DNA of 5,054 nt. Origin: Prevotellaceae bacterium (GTDB taxonomy: Bacteria > Bacteroidota > Bacteroidia > Bacteroidales > UBA932). Of this stretch, positions 1-5,054 are shown piece after piece. Below the pieces are notes generated by a model, which did not search any database, had not been told where the DNA came from, and worked only from the letters and a program-made list of their open reading frames with translations. Position numbers and translations under genes: made by a program. Position 1 is the stretch's first letter; every line of letters begins with the position of its first letter. Location of the stretch: NCBI GenBank assembly GCA_031275145.1, contig JAISPE010000180.1, positions 1 to 5,054 of the forward strand, written 5' to 3'.

Positions 1-700
1 TATTTTCCCTGTTGTCAAACGGGAACGAAAAATAATACAGGTAAGGATAGATCCAGGAGATATACGTGACTTTGGCTTCGTCTTCGGTGGTCAGCATCTC
101 AATATCTTTCCTTTCCGTGATAGCCTGTTGCAGTTCAACCGCATTTAACGGGATGCCGCCGGACAGCGTAATCATATCAAACTGTGTGTCGATCATGACC
201 CATTTATCCAGGTCGTTAATGAATACTTCCATTACGACATGCCCCGCTCCGGATGATTTTGTTTCGACATCTTTTGTTTTTAAAGCCAGTGTGCGCGATT
301 TCAAACCGACAGCGTTCAGGCAGGCGGTCGTAACGATGCCATATTCAACGCACCTGAACCGCCGTCCTTTTTTAACTTCATCAAGTATGTAGAGTGCATC
401 CCGCTTTTCGGGCTCGTTCCACCCGTCATGCTCCCACAAGCCATGCACCCATGATGCGATAATCCTTGCTTTTTCCAGTTTGGAGCTGCCTAATGCCGCC
501 AGGCTGTCAACCGGATATTCCGCTCGGAGTTTTTGCAGGTAAAGCGTGTTCGCATCTTCATTATACTTAAATTGAATTTCATTATTCCGCCCGGATGCAT
601 CGAACTGCAACGTTTCATATTGCAGTTTTTTCTGTTTCGACTGTCCGTAACATGGAACGAGAATAACTGCCATAAAAAGAAATACGAATGTTTTCATCAT
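1..700 (-). CDS. Exported transglutaminase-like protein, 3'-truncated by window edge
   Basis: The minus-strand frame is open from an ATG at 700 to the window edge, giving 233 codons without a stop; the C-terminus is outside. An N-terminal hydrophobic segment (MMKTFVFLFMAVILVPCYG) looks like a signal peptide cleaved near residue 19. Cys17 lies in VPC, which is a poor lipobox. Residues about 75-175 resemble a transglutaminase-like core: Cys117 in FRCVEYG, His154 in GAGHVVMEV and Asp171 in WVMIDTQFD match the Cys-His-Asp triad of that superfamily in order and spacing. Bacterial members are usually proteases, peptide hydrolases or crosslinking enzymes, and the substrate here cannot be inferred. 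In-frame ATGs at 697, 730 and 733 are alternative starts. I prefer 700 because it places a short basic n-region directly before the hydrophobic core; starts at 730 or 733 would add 10-11 polar residues. A Bacteroides-type promoter box lies about 55 bp upstream. Confidence 0.8.
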   Translation of the reverse strand, partial: MMKTFVFLFMAVILVPCYGQSKQKKLQYETLQFDASGRNNEIQFKYNEDANTLYLQKLRAEYPVDSLAALGSSKLEKARIIASWVHGLWEHDGWNEPEKRDALYILDEVKKGRRFRCVEYGIVTTACLNAVGLKSRTLALKTKDVETKSSGAGHVVMEVFINDLDKWVMIDTQFDMITLSGGIPLNAVELQQAITERKDIEMLTTEDEAKVTYISWIYPYLYYFSFPFDNREN

Positions 701-754
701 TGTGTAACCCTGTTTGCTATTTTTTTCCATCATTATTATAATTTTTTTCGTACG

Positions 755-790
755 CAAAGGTACAGTAAAAAAGTTATCCTCTGTAAAAAG
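755..790 (-). promoter_or_regulatory. Bacteroides-type promoter of the transglutaminase-like gene
   Basis: On the minus strand, 762-755 reads TACCTTTG, a perfect match to the Bacteroidetes -7 consensus TAnnTTTG. A T-rich stretch at about 785-790 sits near the expected -33 position but lacks a clean TTTG. Transcription would start near 748-750. That leaves a leader of about 50 nt to the ATG at 700, or about 17 nt to the alternative ATGs at 730/733. The box match is direct; activity is inferred. Confidence 0.6.
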
Positions 791-829
791 GAAAATCTTC
801 AGCGCAGCAACTTCCACTGTCGGGTGTAC

Positions 830-884
830 GACAAAATTCCCTTTTTTTTGACAAAATTCCCCTTTTTGACATATTTTTTTGACA
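830..884. repeat. Direct repeat GACAAAATTCCC, 20-bp period, T-rich
   Basis: The word GACAAAATTCCC occurs at 830-841 and again at 850-861, exactly 20 bp apart, each followed by a T tract. Two further TTGACAT words follow, starting at 866 and 879. The block lies about 80-135 bp upstream of the inferred transcription start of the transglutaminase-like gene, where an activator or repressor could bind. A similar sequence reappears inverted at 1416-1437. Confidence 0.6.
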
Positions 885-944
885 TAATTAACAGAATTTT
901 CATAATTAGGGATGAGAAATAAATAAGACATAACGGTTAAAAAA

Positions 945-1061
945 ACCTCATTTTTACCTAATTTTCCAAACAAAACAACCTCAGTAGCCTGGAAATGTGA
1001 TATAAACCTCAGACCTCATTAAATCGATGGCATCCGGTTCGGTTTAATGAGGTAATGAGGT
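945..1061. repeat. Cluster of ACCTCA / TGAGGT words
   Basis: ACCTCA occurs on the plus strand starting at 945, 978, 1006 and 1013. Its reverse complement TGAGGT occurs at 1048 and 1056, the last two within a tandem AATGAGGT pair (1046-1061). Six copies of a 6-mer in 117 bp is far above expectation. They could be binding sites for one regulator or remnants of an interspersed repeat. No adjacent gene start is found except that of the distant transglutaminase-like gene. Confidence 0.5.
1013..1053. repeat. Strong hairpin with 11-bp perfect stem
   Basis: ACCTCATTAAA (1013-1023) is perfectly complementary to TTTAATGAGGT (1043-1053). The stem can be extended through a T/G wobble (1024/1042) and three more pairs (1025-1027 with 1039-1041), leaving an 11-nt loop. 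There is no T tract directly after it on the plus strand and no gene immediately before it on either strand, so an ordinary intrinsic terminator is unlikely. It may be a structured repeat or a regulator dyad. Confidence 0.6.
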
Positions 1062-1204
1062 TGGCTTGTGTGTGTTACATTATTGCTACTGTGGTTGTTC
1101 TGTTATTTTGAATTAGGTGGAAATGAAGTTTTTTGTCTACGTTTGAACACCCTGCCCTGCAGGAGAAACTGTTATATTTTATTAATTTTCCTTCACTTAT
1201 ACTG

Positions 1205-1383
1205 CGCGCGATACAGTTTTGTGATAACGGGAGATTGCGGGTCAAGCCCGCAATGACGGCTAAGGCGTTATCAATAAATAAATTTATTCGTTGATGGCTA
1301 CTAACGCCGGTTGTGACTGCGTTCCAGACTGTCGTCATTGCGGGATTGACCCGCAATCTCATATCACAAAACTGTACCGCGCG
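1205..1383. repeat. MITE-like inverted repeat built from two REP-like palindromes
   Basis: The arms 1205-1258 and 1333-1383 are inverted copies differing by a 3-bp indel and a few substitutions, separated by 74 bp. Each arm carries its own hairpin: ATTGCGGG-TCAAG-CCCGCAAT in the left arm and ATTGCGGG-ATTGA-CCCGCAAT in the right. Both arms also share TACAGTTTTGTGAT. From memory, GTCATTGCGGG...CCCGCAATCTC is a widespread interspersed bacterial repeat, often mistranslated as VIAGLTRNL. The layout is that of a BIME (paired REP) or a small MITE. No transposase or RAYT gene lies in the window. Confidence 0.75.
1263..1309. repeat. Inner hairpin between the two REP-like arms
   Basis: GGCGTTA (about 1263-1269) pairs with TAACGCC (about 1303-1309). 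Inside it, TCAA and TTGA flank an A/T-rich palindromic centre (AATAAATTTATT). Together with the outer arms this makes a nested stem structure spanning the whole 1205-1383 element, as expected of a folded MITE or BIME. Confidence 0.5.
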
Positions 1384-1435
1384 AGGAATAATTGACTTCG
1401 TCGAACTAAAAATTCTGTCAAAAAAGGGACATTTT

Positions 1436-1568
1436 GTACAAGTGTACTTTTCAATTGTACAGGTGTACTTTTCAATTGTACAGATGTACTCTTCAATTGT
1501 ACAGATGTACTTTTCAATTGTACAGGTGTACTTTTCAATTGTACAGATGTACAGATGTACAGATGTAC
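1436..1568. repeat. Tandem array of GTACAnnTGTAC dyads (21-bp and 8-bp periods)
   Basis: Five 21-bp units start at 1436, 1457, 1478, 1499 and 1520. Each is a 12-bp dyad GTACAnnTGTAC followed by a 9-bp spacer (TTTTCAATT, with one T-to-C change in the third unit). From 1541 the period collapses to 8 bp: three GTACAGAT copies plus GTAC. In all, eight dyads occur, three of them overlapping. The central dinucleotide varies (AG, GG, GA), while the dyad arms are invariant. The array starts about 50 bp beyond the stop codon of the TSP3/OmpA-like gene. Because 21 is divisible by 3, it creates a spurious heptad-repeat reading frame on the plus strand. It may be a VNTR, a multi-site operator or a structured 3' region. 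Confidence 0.85.
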
Positions 1569-1618
1569 TGTTTACAAAAAGTGTTATTATGAATAAGATT
1601 ACAGGTCAGGCCCGTGAA

Positions 1619-2698
1619 TTATTTCACTATTATTTCGAGTGAAATAAAATTAGATATTTCGGAAGAACGGCTTATATCATTCGTGAAGTTCAGTTTGTTT
1701 GCCGGGATATTCAAATCGTTTACCAGTATTTGTTTTAATGTATATACCCTGTTGGAAAACAACTGTTTGTTTCCGAATGCATTATCTGTTTCATTGGAAT
1801 AACAGTGGAAAACCACTGTCCATTCGGGATATGCTTTACAGTATGAAGCCAGTTCAACCAAAGCATCGAAAAATTTATTCTCGTCAGCAAAGCTTACGCG
1901 TCCGTCCTGAAATCTCATGTTTTTCAGCAGAGCTTCTATTTTAGGTTTATAACCCTGATACATTACGTTGTCAATTTTCACAGATGACAGTGATGTTTCA
2001 GGATTTGCCGGAGGAGTTACGGGATTTGCCGGAGGAGTTACGGGCGGTGTAACAGCAGGTTCTTTTTTCGCATTATTATCTTCAACACTGTTGTTGTTAT
2101 TATTAACGACACTGTTGGCAGATGCATCGGGATTGTTCTGCGTCATACGGCTTACAAGTTGCGCCATATATTCCTGCTGTTTATGCTGCTGTTCGGCTAT
2201 ATACCGTTCATAACGCATGATCTGCGAATCACGGTCCTCATCAAGATTGATGGTGTCAATAATTTTTGTCGTTTTACTGGCAGCGCCGGTTTCTTCCTTT
2301 TCCGTCGGCAAAGGACAGCCATTATTTGAAGCCGGTCCCGCATCGTACGGGCAGACATCTTTATTGTCCGGAATACCGTCATGATCGGTATCCGGACATC
2401 CCTTGAACTGTTCCAGTCCTGCAGTAACAGGACAGTCATCCAGATGGTCGGGTATCCCGTCTCCATCACTGTCCGGACAACCCTTTGTCGATTTGGGTCC
2501 GGGAATATTGGGACACTCATCTTCGTTATCCGGAATATTATCGTTATCGCTGTCTATGACAGTCACAATGGCGCGATCCTGTTTCTTTCCTTTCTTTGAT
2601 TTGACAGGATCTTTGTCGTCAGGAATGGAAAATGCAGTCCATCCGCATAGTATTAAAACTGACAATATACAATAAATCAACCTCATAATTGCTCTCAT
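1619..2698 (-). CDS. Secreted TSP3-repeat protein with divergent OmpA-like C-terminal domain
   Basis: This 359-residue protein starts with a signal peptide (hydrophobic core about 7-22, likely cleavage near TAFS-IPDD). Three thrombospondin type-3 repeats follow (about 49-67, 76-94, 103-121, period 27), each with a DxDxDxIPD calcium-binding core and a Cys pair 12 residues apart (62/74, 89/101, 116/128). Next come a charged, possibly coiled segment (about 152-187), an Asn-rich stretch (about 199-209), a Pro-rich linker with tandem VTPPANP, and an OmpA-like domain (about 239-359). The usual HTD...N...LSxxRA signature reads YSN...N...LFSNR: Arg317 is kept, but the diaminopimelate-binding Asp is Asn302, and the C-terminal NRRVE-like motif is missing. 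Related Bacteroidetes proteins sit in the outer membrane or periplasm and bind peptidoglycan; binding here is uncertain. Met5 (2686) is an alternative start. The gene has its own promoter box. Confidence 0.85.
   Translation of the reverse strand: MRAIMRLIYCILSVLILCGWTAFSIPDDKDPVKSKKGKKQDRAIVTVIDSDNDNIPDNEDECPNIPGPKSTKGCPDSDGDGIPDHLDDCPVTAGLEQFKGCPDTDHDGIPDNKDVCPYDAGPASNNGCPLPTEKEETGAASKTTKIIDTINLDEDRDSQIMRYERYIAEQQHKQQEYMAQLVSRMTQNNPDASANSVVNNNNNSVEDNNAKKEPAVTPPVTPPANPVTPPANPETSLSSVKIDNVMYQGYKPKIEALLKNMRFQDGRVSFADENKFFDALVELASYCKAYPEWTVVFHCYSNETDNAFGNKQLFSNRVYTLKQILVNDLNIPANKLNFTNDISRSSEISNFISLEIIVK
2001..2042 (-). repeat. Two perfect 21-bp tandem copies encoding VTPPANP
   Basis: Within the linker of the TSP3/OmpA-like gene, 2001-2021 is repeated exactly at 2022-2042, followed by a partial third copy. 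The period is in frame (7 codons), so copy-number change would lengthen or shorten the proline-rich linker without a frameshift. Confidence 0.85.
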
Positions 2699-2715
2699 AC
2701 CGTTAAAAATTTCCG

Positions 2716-2747
2716 CAAAGATACATCAAAAAATATATATTTTAGTA
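2716..2747 (-). promoter_or_regulatory. Bacteroides-type promoter of the TSP3/OmpA-like gene
   Basis: On the minus strand, 2723-2716 reads TATCTTTG, a perfect TAnnTTTG -7 box, located in the 49-bp gap behind the methyltransferase gene. The expected -33 area (about 2743-2747) is A/T-rich without a clear TTTG. Transcription would start near 2710, giving a leader of about 12 nt to the ATG at 2698, or about 24 nt to the alternative ATG at 2686. This suggests the gene is transcribed independently of nagB-rlmD. Confidence 0.6.
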
Positions 2748-4142
2748 TTAAATTGTGTGAAATTTTCTTAAAAGAGCAATATTTTCAATGTGATGCGTGT
2801 GAGGGAACATATCTACCGGCTGACATTCCACAAATTCGTACTGTCCGGCAAGCATGGATATGTCTCTTGCCTGCGTTGCGGGATTGCAGCTTACGTATAT
2901 TATTTTTTCGGGAGCGATTTCCAGCAGTGTTTTCGGAATGGACGGATGCAAGCCCGCTCTCGGAGGATCGAGTATGACCGTATCCGGGAATCCGTTGATC
3001 TGTACAAACTCCCCGGTTAAAACATCTTTTATATCCCCCGCATAGAACGATGTATTGTCTGTTTTATTGATTGCCGAATTTATCTTCGCATCTTCTATCG
3101 CTTCCGGGACATATTCTATTCCAACGACTTTTTTCGAGTGTCCGGCAAGGAAAATGGCGATTGTACCCGTTCCGGTGTACAAGTCGTAAACCGTTTCGAC
3201 GCCTTGAAGACCGGCATATTTCCGGACTACACTGTACAGATTATATGCCTGTTCCGAGTTTGTCTGATAAAAAGATTTTGGACCGATACGGAAAATCAAA
3301 TCCTCCATTCTTTCTTCGATATACGGTTTTCCGGAATAACAGATTATATCCAGATCGCCGATACTGTCGTTTCCCTTTGTATTAACAACACAGTTTAACG
3401 AAGTTATATCAAATTTCCGTTTCAGCATTTCCATGAAATCCGTCTGTTTTTCTTTATCGTGACATCCGAATACGGCCGTCACCATAATTTCGCCGGTTGT
3501 CGATGTCCGGATAATCAGGTTTCTCAAAAATCCGGTTTTGTTTTTGATGTCGAAAAAGTCATATCCTTTGCTCAGAGCGTATGTTTTGGCCTGTATTCTT
3601 ATTTCGTTTGAAGGAGATTTCTGCAGCCAGCACTTTTCTATGTCGAGGACTTTGTCGAAACGTCCTGAAATGTGGAATCCCAGGGCATTGGAGTCTGTAT
3701 CGTGATTATTGCCGATTTCCGCTGCCGTCAGCCATCTTTTCTTCGAAAAGGTAAATTCCAGTTTATTTCTGTAGAAGACTGTCTTTTCCGAAGGCAGGAC
3801 AGTCCTGACTGAAGGAGACTTGATTCCGCCTATACGTTCCAGCTGGTCGCGAACCTGCTGTTCCTTGTATTTCAACTGCTCGCCGTATGGAATCCTCTGG
3901 CTGACGCATCCTCCGCAATCGTTGAAATGCGCACAGAAAGGCTCCCGAGATATCGGCGAGGGACGGACTGTCTCCGTAACACGGCCTTCGGCATAGTTTT
4001 TTTTCCGGACTATCCTCATGTTCACAATGTCGCCGGGAATAGCGTCTTCCACAAAAACCACCATGTCGCCAATTTTGGCAATGGCTTTGCCTCCTGCCGC
4101 CCATCCCGTTATTTCGACATTGTCGATGTTCGATACTTTCAT
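2748..4142 (-). CDS. rlmD: 23S rRNA (uracil-5-)-methyltransferase, RlmD/RumA family
   Basis: This 464-residue SAM-dependent enzyme is predicted to methylate C5 of a uridine in 23S rRNA (U1939 in E. coli RlmD). Residues 1-60 look like a TRAM RNA-binding domain. Four cysteines (70, 76, 79, 171; CX5CX2C...C) match the family's 4Fe-4S cluster ligands. The C-terminal half is the methyltransferase: SFYQTN (290-295), the SAM loop DLYTGTGTI (320-328), DPPRAGL (392-398), nucleophile Cys419 in VSCNPAT, and HTHHIE with catalytic base Glu453. All key motifs are intact and the length is normal. TrmA is less likely because it lacks the TRAM domain and iron-sulfur cysteines. RlmC, or a Bacteroidetes paralogue with a different target uridine, cannot be excluded. 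The ATG lies 18 bp after the nagB stop with no promoter box between them, so the two genes probably form an operon. Confidence 0.9.
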   Translation of the reverse strand: MKVSNIDNVEITGWAAGGKAIAKIGDMVVFVEDAIPGDIVNMRIVRKKNYAEGRVTETVRPSPISREPFCAHFNDCGGCVSQRIPYGEQLKYKEQQVRDQLERIGGIKSPSVRTVLPSEKTVFYRNKLEFTFSKKRWLTAAEIGNNHDTDSNALGFHISGRFDKVLDIEKCWLQKSPSNEIRIQAKTYALSKGYDFFDIKNKTGFLRNLIIRTSTTGEIMVTAVFGCHDKEKQTDFMEMLKRKFDITSLNCVVNTKGNDSIGDLDIICYSGKPYIEERMEDLIFRIGPKSFYQTNSEQAYNLYSVVRKYAGLQGVETVYDLYTGTGTIAIFLAGHSKKVVGIEYVPEAIEDAKINSAINKTDNTSFYAGDIKDVLTGEFVQINGFPDTVILDPPRAGLHPSIPKTLLEIAPEKIIYVSCNPATQARDISMLAGQYEFVECQPVDMFPHTHHIENIALLRKFHTI

Positions 4143-4160
4143 AAGATAACTGTATAATAT

Positions 4161-4946
4161 TTAAAGAGATTCTATGTCTTTAAAATAATTTACAGTTCCT
4201 GTTTTTAATTCTGCGGTTGCCGCTTCGTCGCATACAATAATTCCTTTGGGATGAATCTGCAACGCGCTGACTGTCCATATATGGTTGATAGATCCTTCGA
4301 CAGCATGTTGCAGTGCAAGAGCCTTATTGTGTCCGCTGGCAATGATCATGACTTCTTCCGAATCCATAATTGTAGCCACTCCTACCGTCAGAGCCATTTT
4401 GGGTACGGCGCTCGTATCGTTACCGAAAAAACGGGAATTGGCAATGATTGTATCCTTCGTAAGTGTCTTGATTCTTGTACGTGACGACAACGAAGAGCCC
4501 GGCTCGTTGAATGCTATATGACCGTCGGCCCCCACGCCGCCCATGAACAGATGTATTTTCCCGTAACTCCTGATTTTATTCTCATAACGTTCACATTCGG
4601 CCTCAAGATTTGCCGCATTTCCATTAAGAATATTAATGTTTTCGGGACGGATATCCACATGTCCGAAAAAATTGTTGCGCATAAAACTGTGGTAACTTTC
4701 CGGATGATCTTCGGGAATGCCCACGTATTCATCCATATTGAATGTCACAACGTTTTTGAACGATACTTTCTTTTTTCTGAAAAGTTCTATCAGTTCCTGA
4801 TATACTCCCAGCGGGGAAGAGCCGGTAGGAAGGCCCAGGACAAACGGATTGTTGCCGGTCGGAGCAAATGCATTGATTTTGGACACAATATGGTTTGCCG
4901 CCCACTGCGAAACGCCTTTGTAATCTGCTTGAATAATAAGTCTCAT
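4161..4946 (-). CDS. nagB: Glucosamine-6-phosphate deaminase
   Basis: This 261-residue cytoplasmic enzyme converts glucosamine 6-phosphate to fructose 6-phosphate and ammonia, the last step of GlcNAc and glucosamine catabolism. Motifs are LGLPTGSSP (phosphate loop, 37-45), NMDEYVG (Asp72, Glu73) and GGVGADGHIAFNEPGSS (136-152). The catalytic residues Asp72, Asp141, His143 and Glu148 fall at the same numbers as in E. coli NagB (266 aa). The residues of the E. coli allosteric GlcNAc6P site, Ser151, Arg158, Lys160 and Tyr254, are also present, suggesting GlcNAc6P activation, though this is inferred from residue conservation only. The frame covers the expected N-terminus (MRLIIQADYKGVSQWAA). No nagA or GlcNAc transporter lies in the window. 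A promoter box is found 32 bp upstream, and the rlmD-like gene follows after 18 bp. Confidence 0.95.
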   Translation of the reverse strand: MRLIIQADYKGVSQWAANHIVSKINAFAPTGNNPFVLGLPTGSSPLGVYQELIELFRKKKVSFKNVVTFNMDEYVGIPEDHPESYHSFMRNNFFGHVDIRPENINILNGNAANLEAECERYENKIRSYGKIHLFMGGVGADGHIAFNEPGSSLSSRTRIKTLTKDTIIANSRFFGNDTSAVPKMALTVGVATIMDSEEVMIIASGHNKALALQHAVEGSINHIWTVSALQIHPKGIIVCDEAATAELKTGTVNYFKDIESL

Positions 4947-4977
4947 AATATCAAAATCATATCTTTAAATCTAAATG

Positions 4978-5010
4978 CAAAATTATTCATTTTTTTTATA
5001 TCAGTGGAAA
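4978..5010 (-). promoter_or_regulatory. Bacteroides-type promoter of nagB-rlmD
   Basis: On the minus strand, 4985-4978 reads TAATTTTG, a perfect TAnnTTTG -7 box. About 22 bp further upstream TTTCC (about 5006-5010) could serve as a weak -33 element. Transcription would start near 4971, leaving a leader of about 25 nt. No operator dyad or riboswitch is evident in this short leader. Confidence 0.55.
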
Positions 5011-5054
5011 AAAGGTGTGCGGTATGCCATCAATTTAAGGATTTTGCTGCCTCT
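5001..5054 (-). CDS. Possible C-terminal tail of an upstream gene, truncated by window edge
   Basis: One minus-strand frame is open from the window edge to a TGA at 5003-5001 and would encode RGSKILKLMAYRTPFFH. The other two minus frames close sooner. If real, this gene ends 54 bp upstream of the nagB start. The fragment is too short to identify and could be chance. Confidence 0.3.
   Translation of the reverse strand, partial: RGSKILKLMAYRTPFFH

Larger units (their letters stand above)
851..1437. mobile_element. Possible decayed or non-autonomous element bounded by imperfect inverted repeats
   Basis: The 21 bases at 851-871 (ACAAAATTCCCC, T5, GACA) match the reverse complement of 1416-1437 (ACAAAATGTCCC, T6, GACA) at about 20 of 22 positions with one gap. 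Just inside, GAATTTT at 894-900 has its inverted counterpart next to the right arm (about 1409-1415). The bracketed 587 bp holds no convincing gene but contains the ACCTCA hairpin and the REP/MITE-like palindrome. No clear target-site duplication and no transposase are visible. The arms are A/T-tract-rich, so some similarity may be compositional, and shared regulator sites are an alternative reading. Confidence 0.3.

Noticed and set aside
66..392. Plus-strand 108-codon frame
   Set aside because: It lies opposite the transglutaminase-like gene, whose minus-strand translation has a signal peptide and catalytic motifs.
879..906. Sigma70-like promoter TTGACA-16 bp-CATAAT on the plus strand
   Set aside because: Bacteroidetes primary sigma factors use TAnnTTTG-type promoters, no gene follows, and A/T-rich DNA makes chance matches common.
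533..922. Plus-strand 129-codon frame
   Set aside because: It overlaps the start and promoter of the transglutaminase-like gene. The product is rich in Phe and Lys from T/A tracts and shows no recognisable family.
1138..1145. Plus-strand TACGTTTG matching the TAnnTTTG box
   Set aside because: It has six fixed positions only, no TTTG at the -33 spacing and no gene downstream, so a chance match is quite likely in about 900 bp read on both strands.
1075..1362. Minus-strand 95-codon frame containing VIAGLTRNL
   Set aside because: Most of it is the translation of the REP/MITE-like repeat. No domain, no signal and no promoter box support it as a gene.
1436..1568. CRISPR array
   Set aside because: The spacers are only 9 bp and nearly identical, and the repeat unit is a 12-bp dyad. 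This is a tandem repeat, with no cas genes nearby.
1313..1642. Plus-strand 109-codon frame with heptad repeats (VQVYFSI)
   Set aside because: The repeats come from the 21-bp DNA array being divisible by three. The frame starts in the repeat element and runs into the end of the opposite-strand TSP3/OmpA-like gene.
2197..2520. Alternative minus-strand 107-codon frame
   Set aside because: It is a shadow of the TSP3-repeat region in another frame.

Overview
The window looks like chromosomal DNA from a member of the Bacteroidetes, probably Bacteroidales. Three intergenic regions each carry a perfect match to the Bacteroides-type -7 promoter box TAnnTTTG. No clear Shine-Dalgarno sequences stand out. 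The gene set also fits: a thrombospondin-type-3/OmpA-like envelope protein, an RlmD-type methyltransferase and NagB. The exact genus cannot be read from the sequence.

All recognised genes lie on the minus strand. From right to left in the direction of transcription they are: a possible C-terminal tail of an upstream gene (5001-5054); nagB, glucosamine-6-phosphate deaminase (4161-4946); an rlmD-like 23S rRNA m5U methyltransferase (2748-4142), only 18 bp behind nagB and probably cotranscribed; a secreted protein with three TSP3 calcium-binding repeats and a divergent OmpA-like C-terminus (1619-2698), with its own promoter; and, cut by the left edge, an exported transglutaminase-like protein with an intact Cys-His-Asp triad (1-700).

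The 918-bp stretch at 701-1618 has no convincing gene but is dense in DNA structure. It holds the promoter of the transglutaminase-like gene, a 20-bp-spaced direct repeat (830-861), a cluster of ACCTCA/TGAGGT words around a strong hairpin (1013-1053), and a MITE-like inverted repeat made of two REP-like palindromes (1205-1383). It ends with a 133-bp tandem array of GTACAnnTGTAC dyads, mostly in 21-bp steps (1436-1568). Sequences near 851-871 and 1416-1437 are near-perfect inverted copies of each other and bracket much of this block, so it may be a decayed or non-autonomous mobile element.

The genes do not form one obvious pathway. NagB feeds amino-sugar carbon into glycolysis, the methyltransferase modifies rRNA, and the other two are envelope or exported proteins. 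I see no clear new enzymatic system. The most unusual part is the repeat-rich intergenic region.
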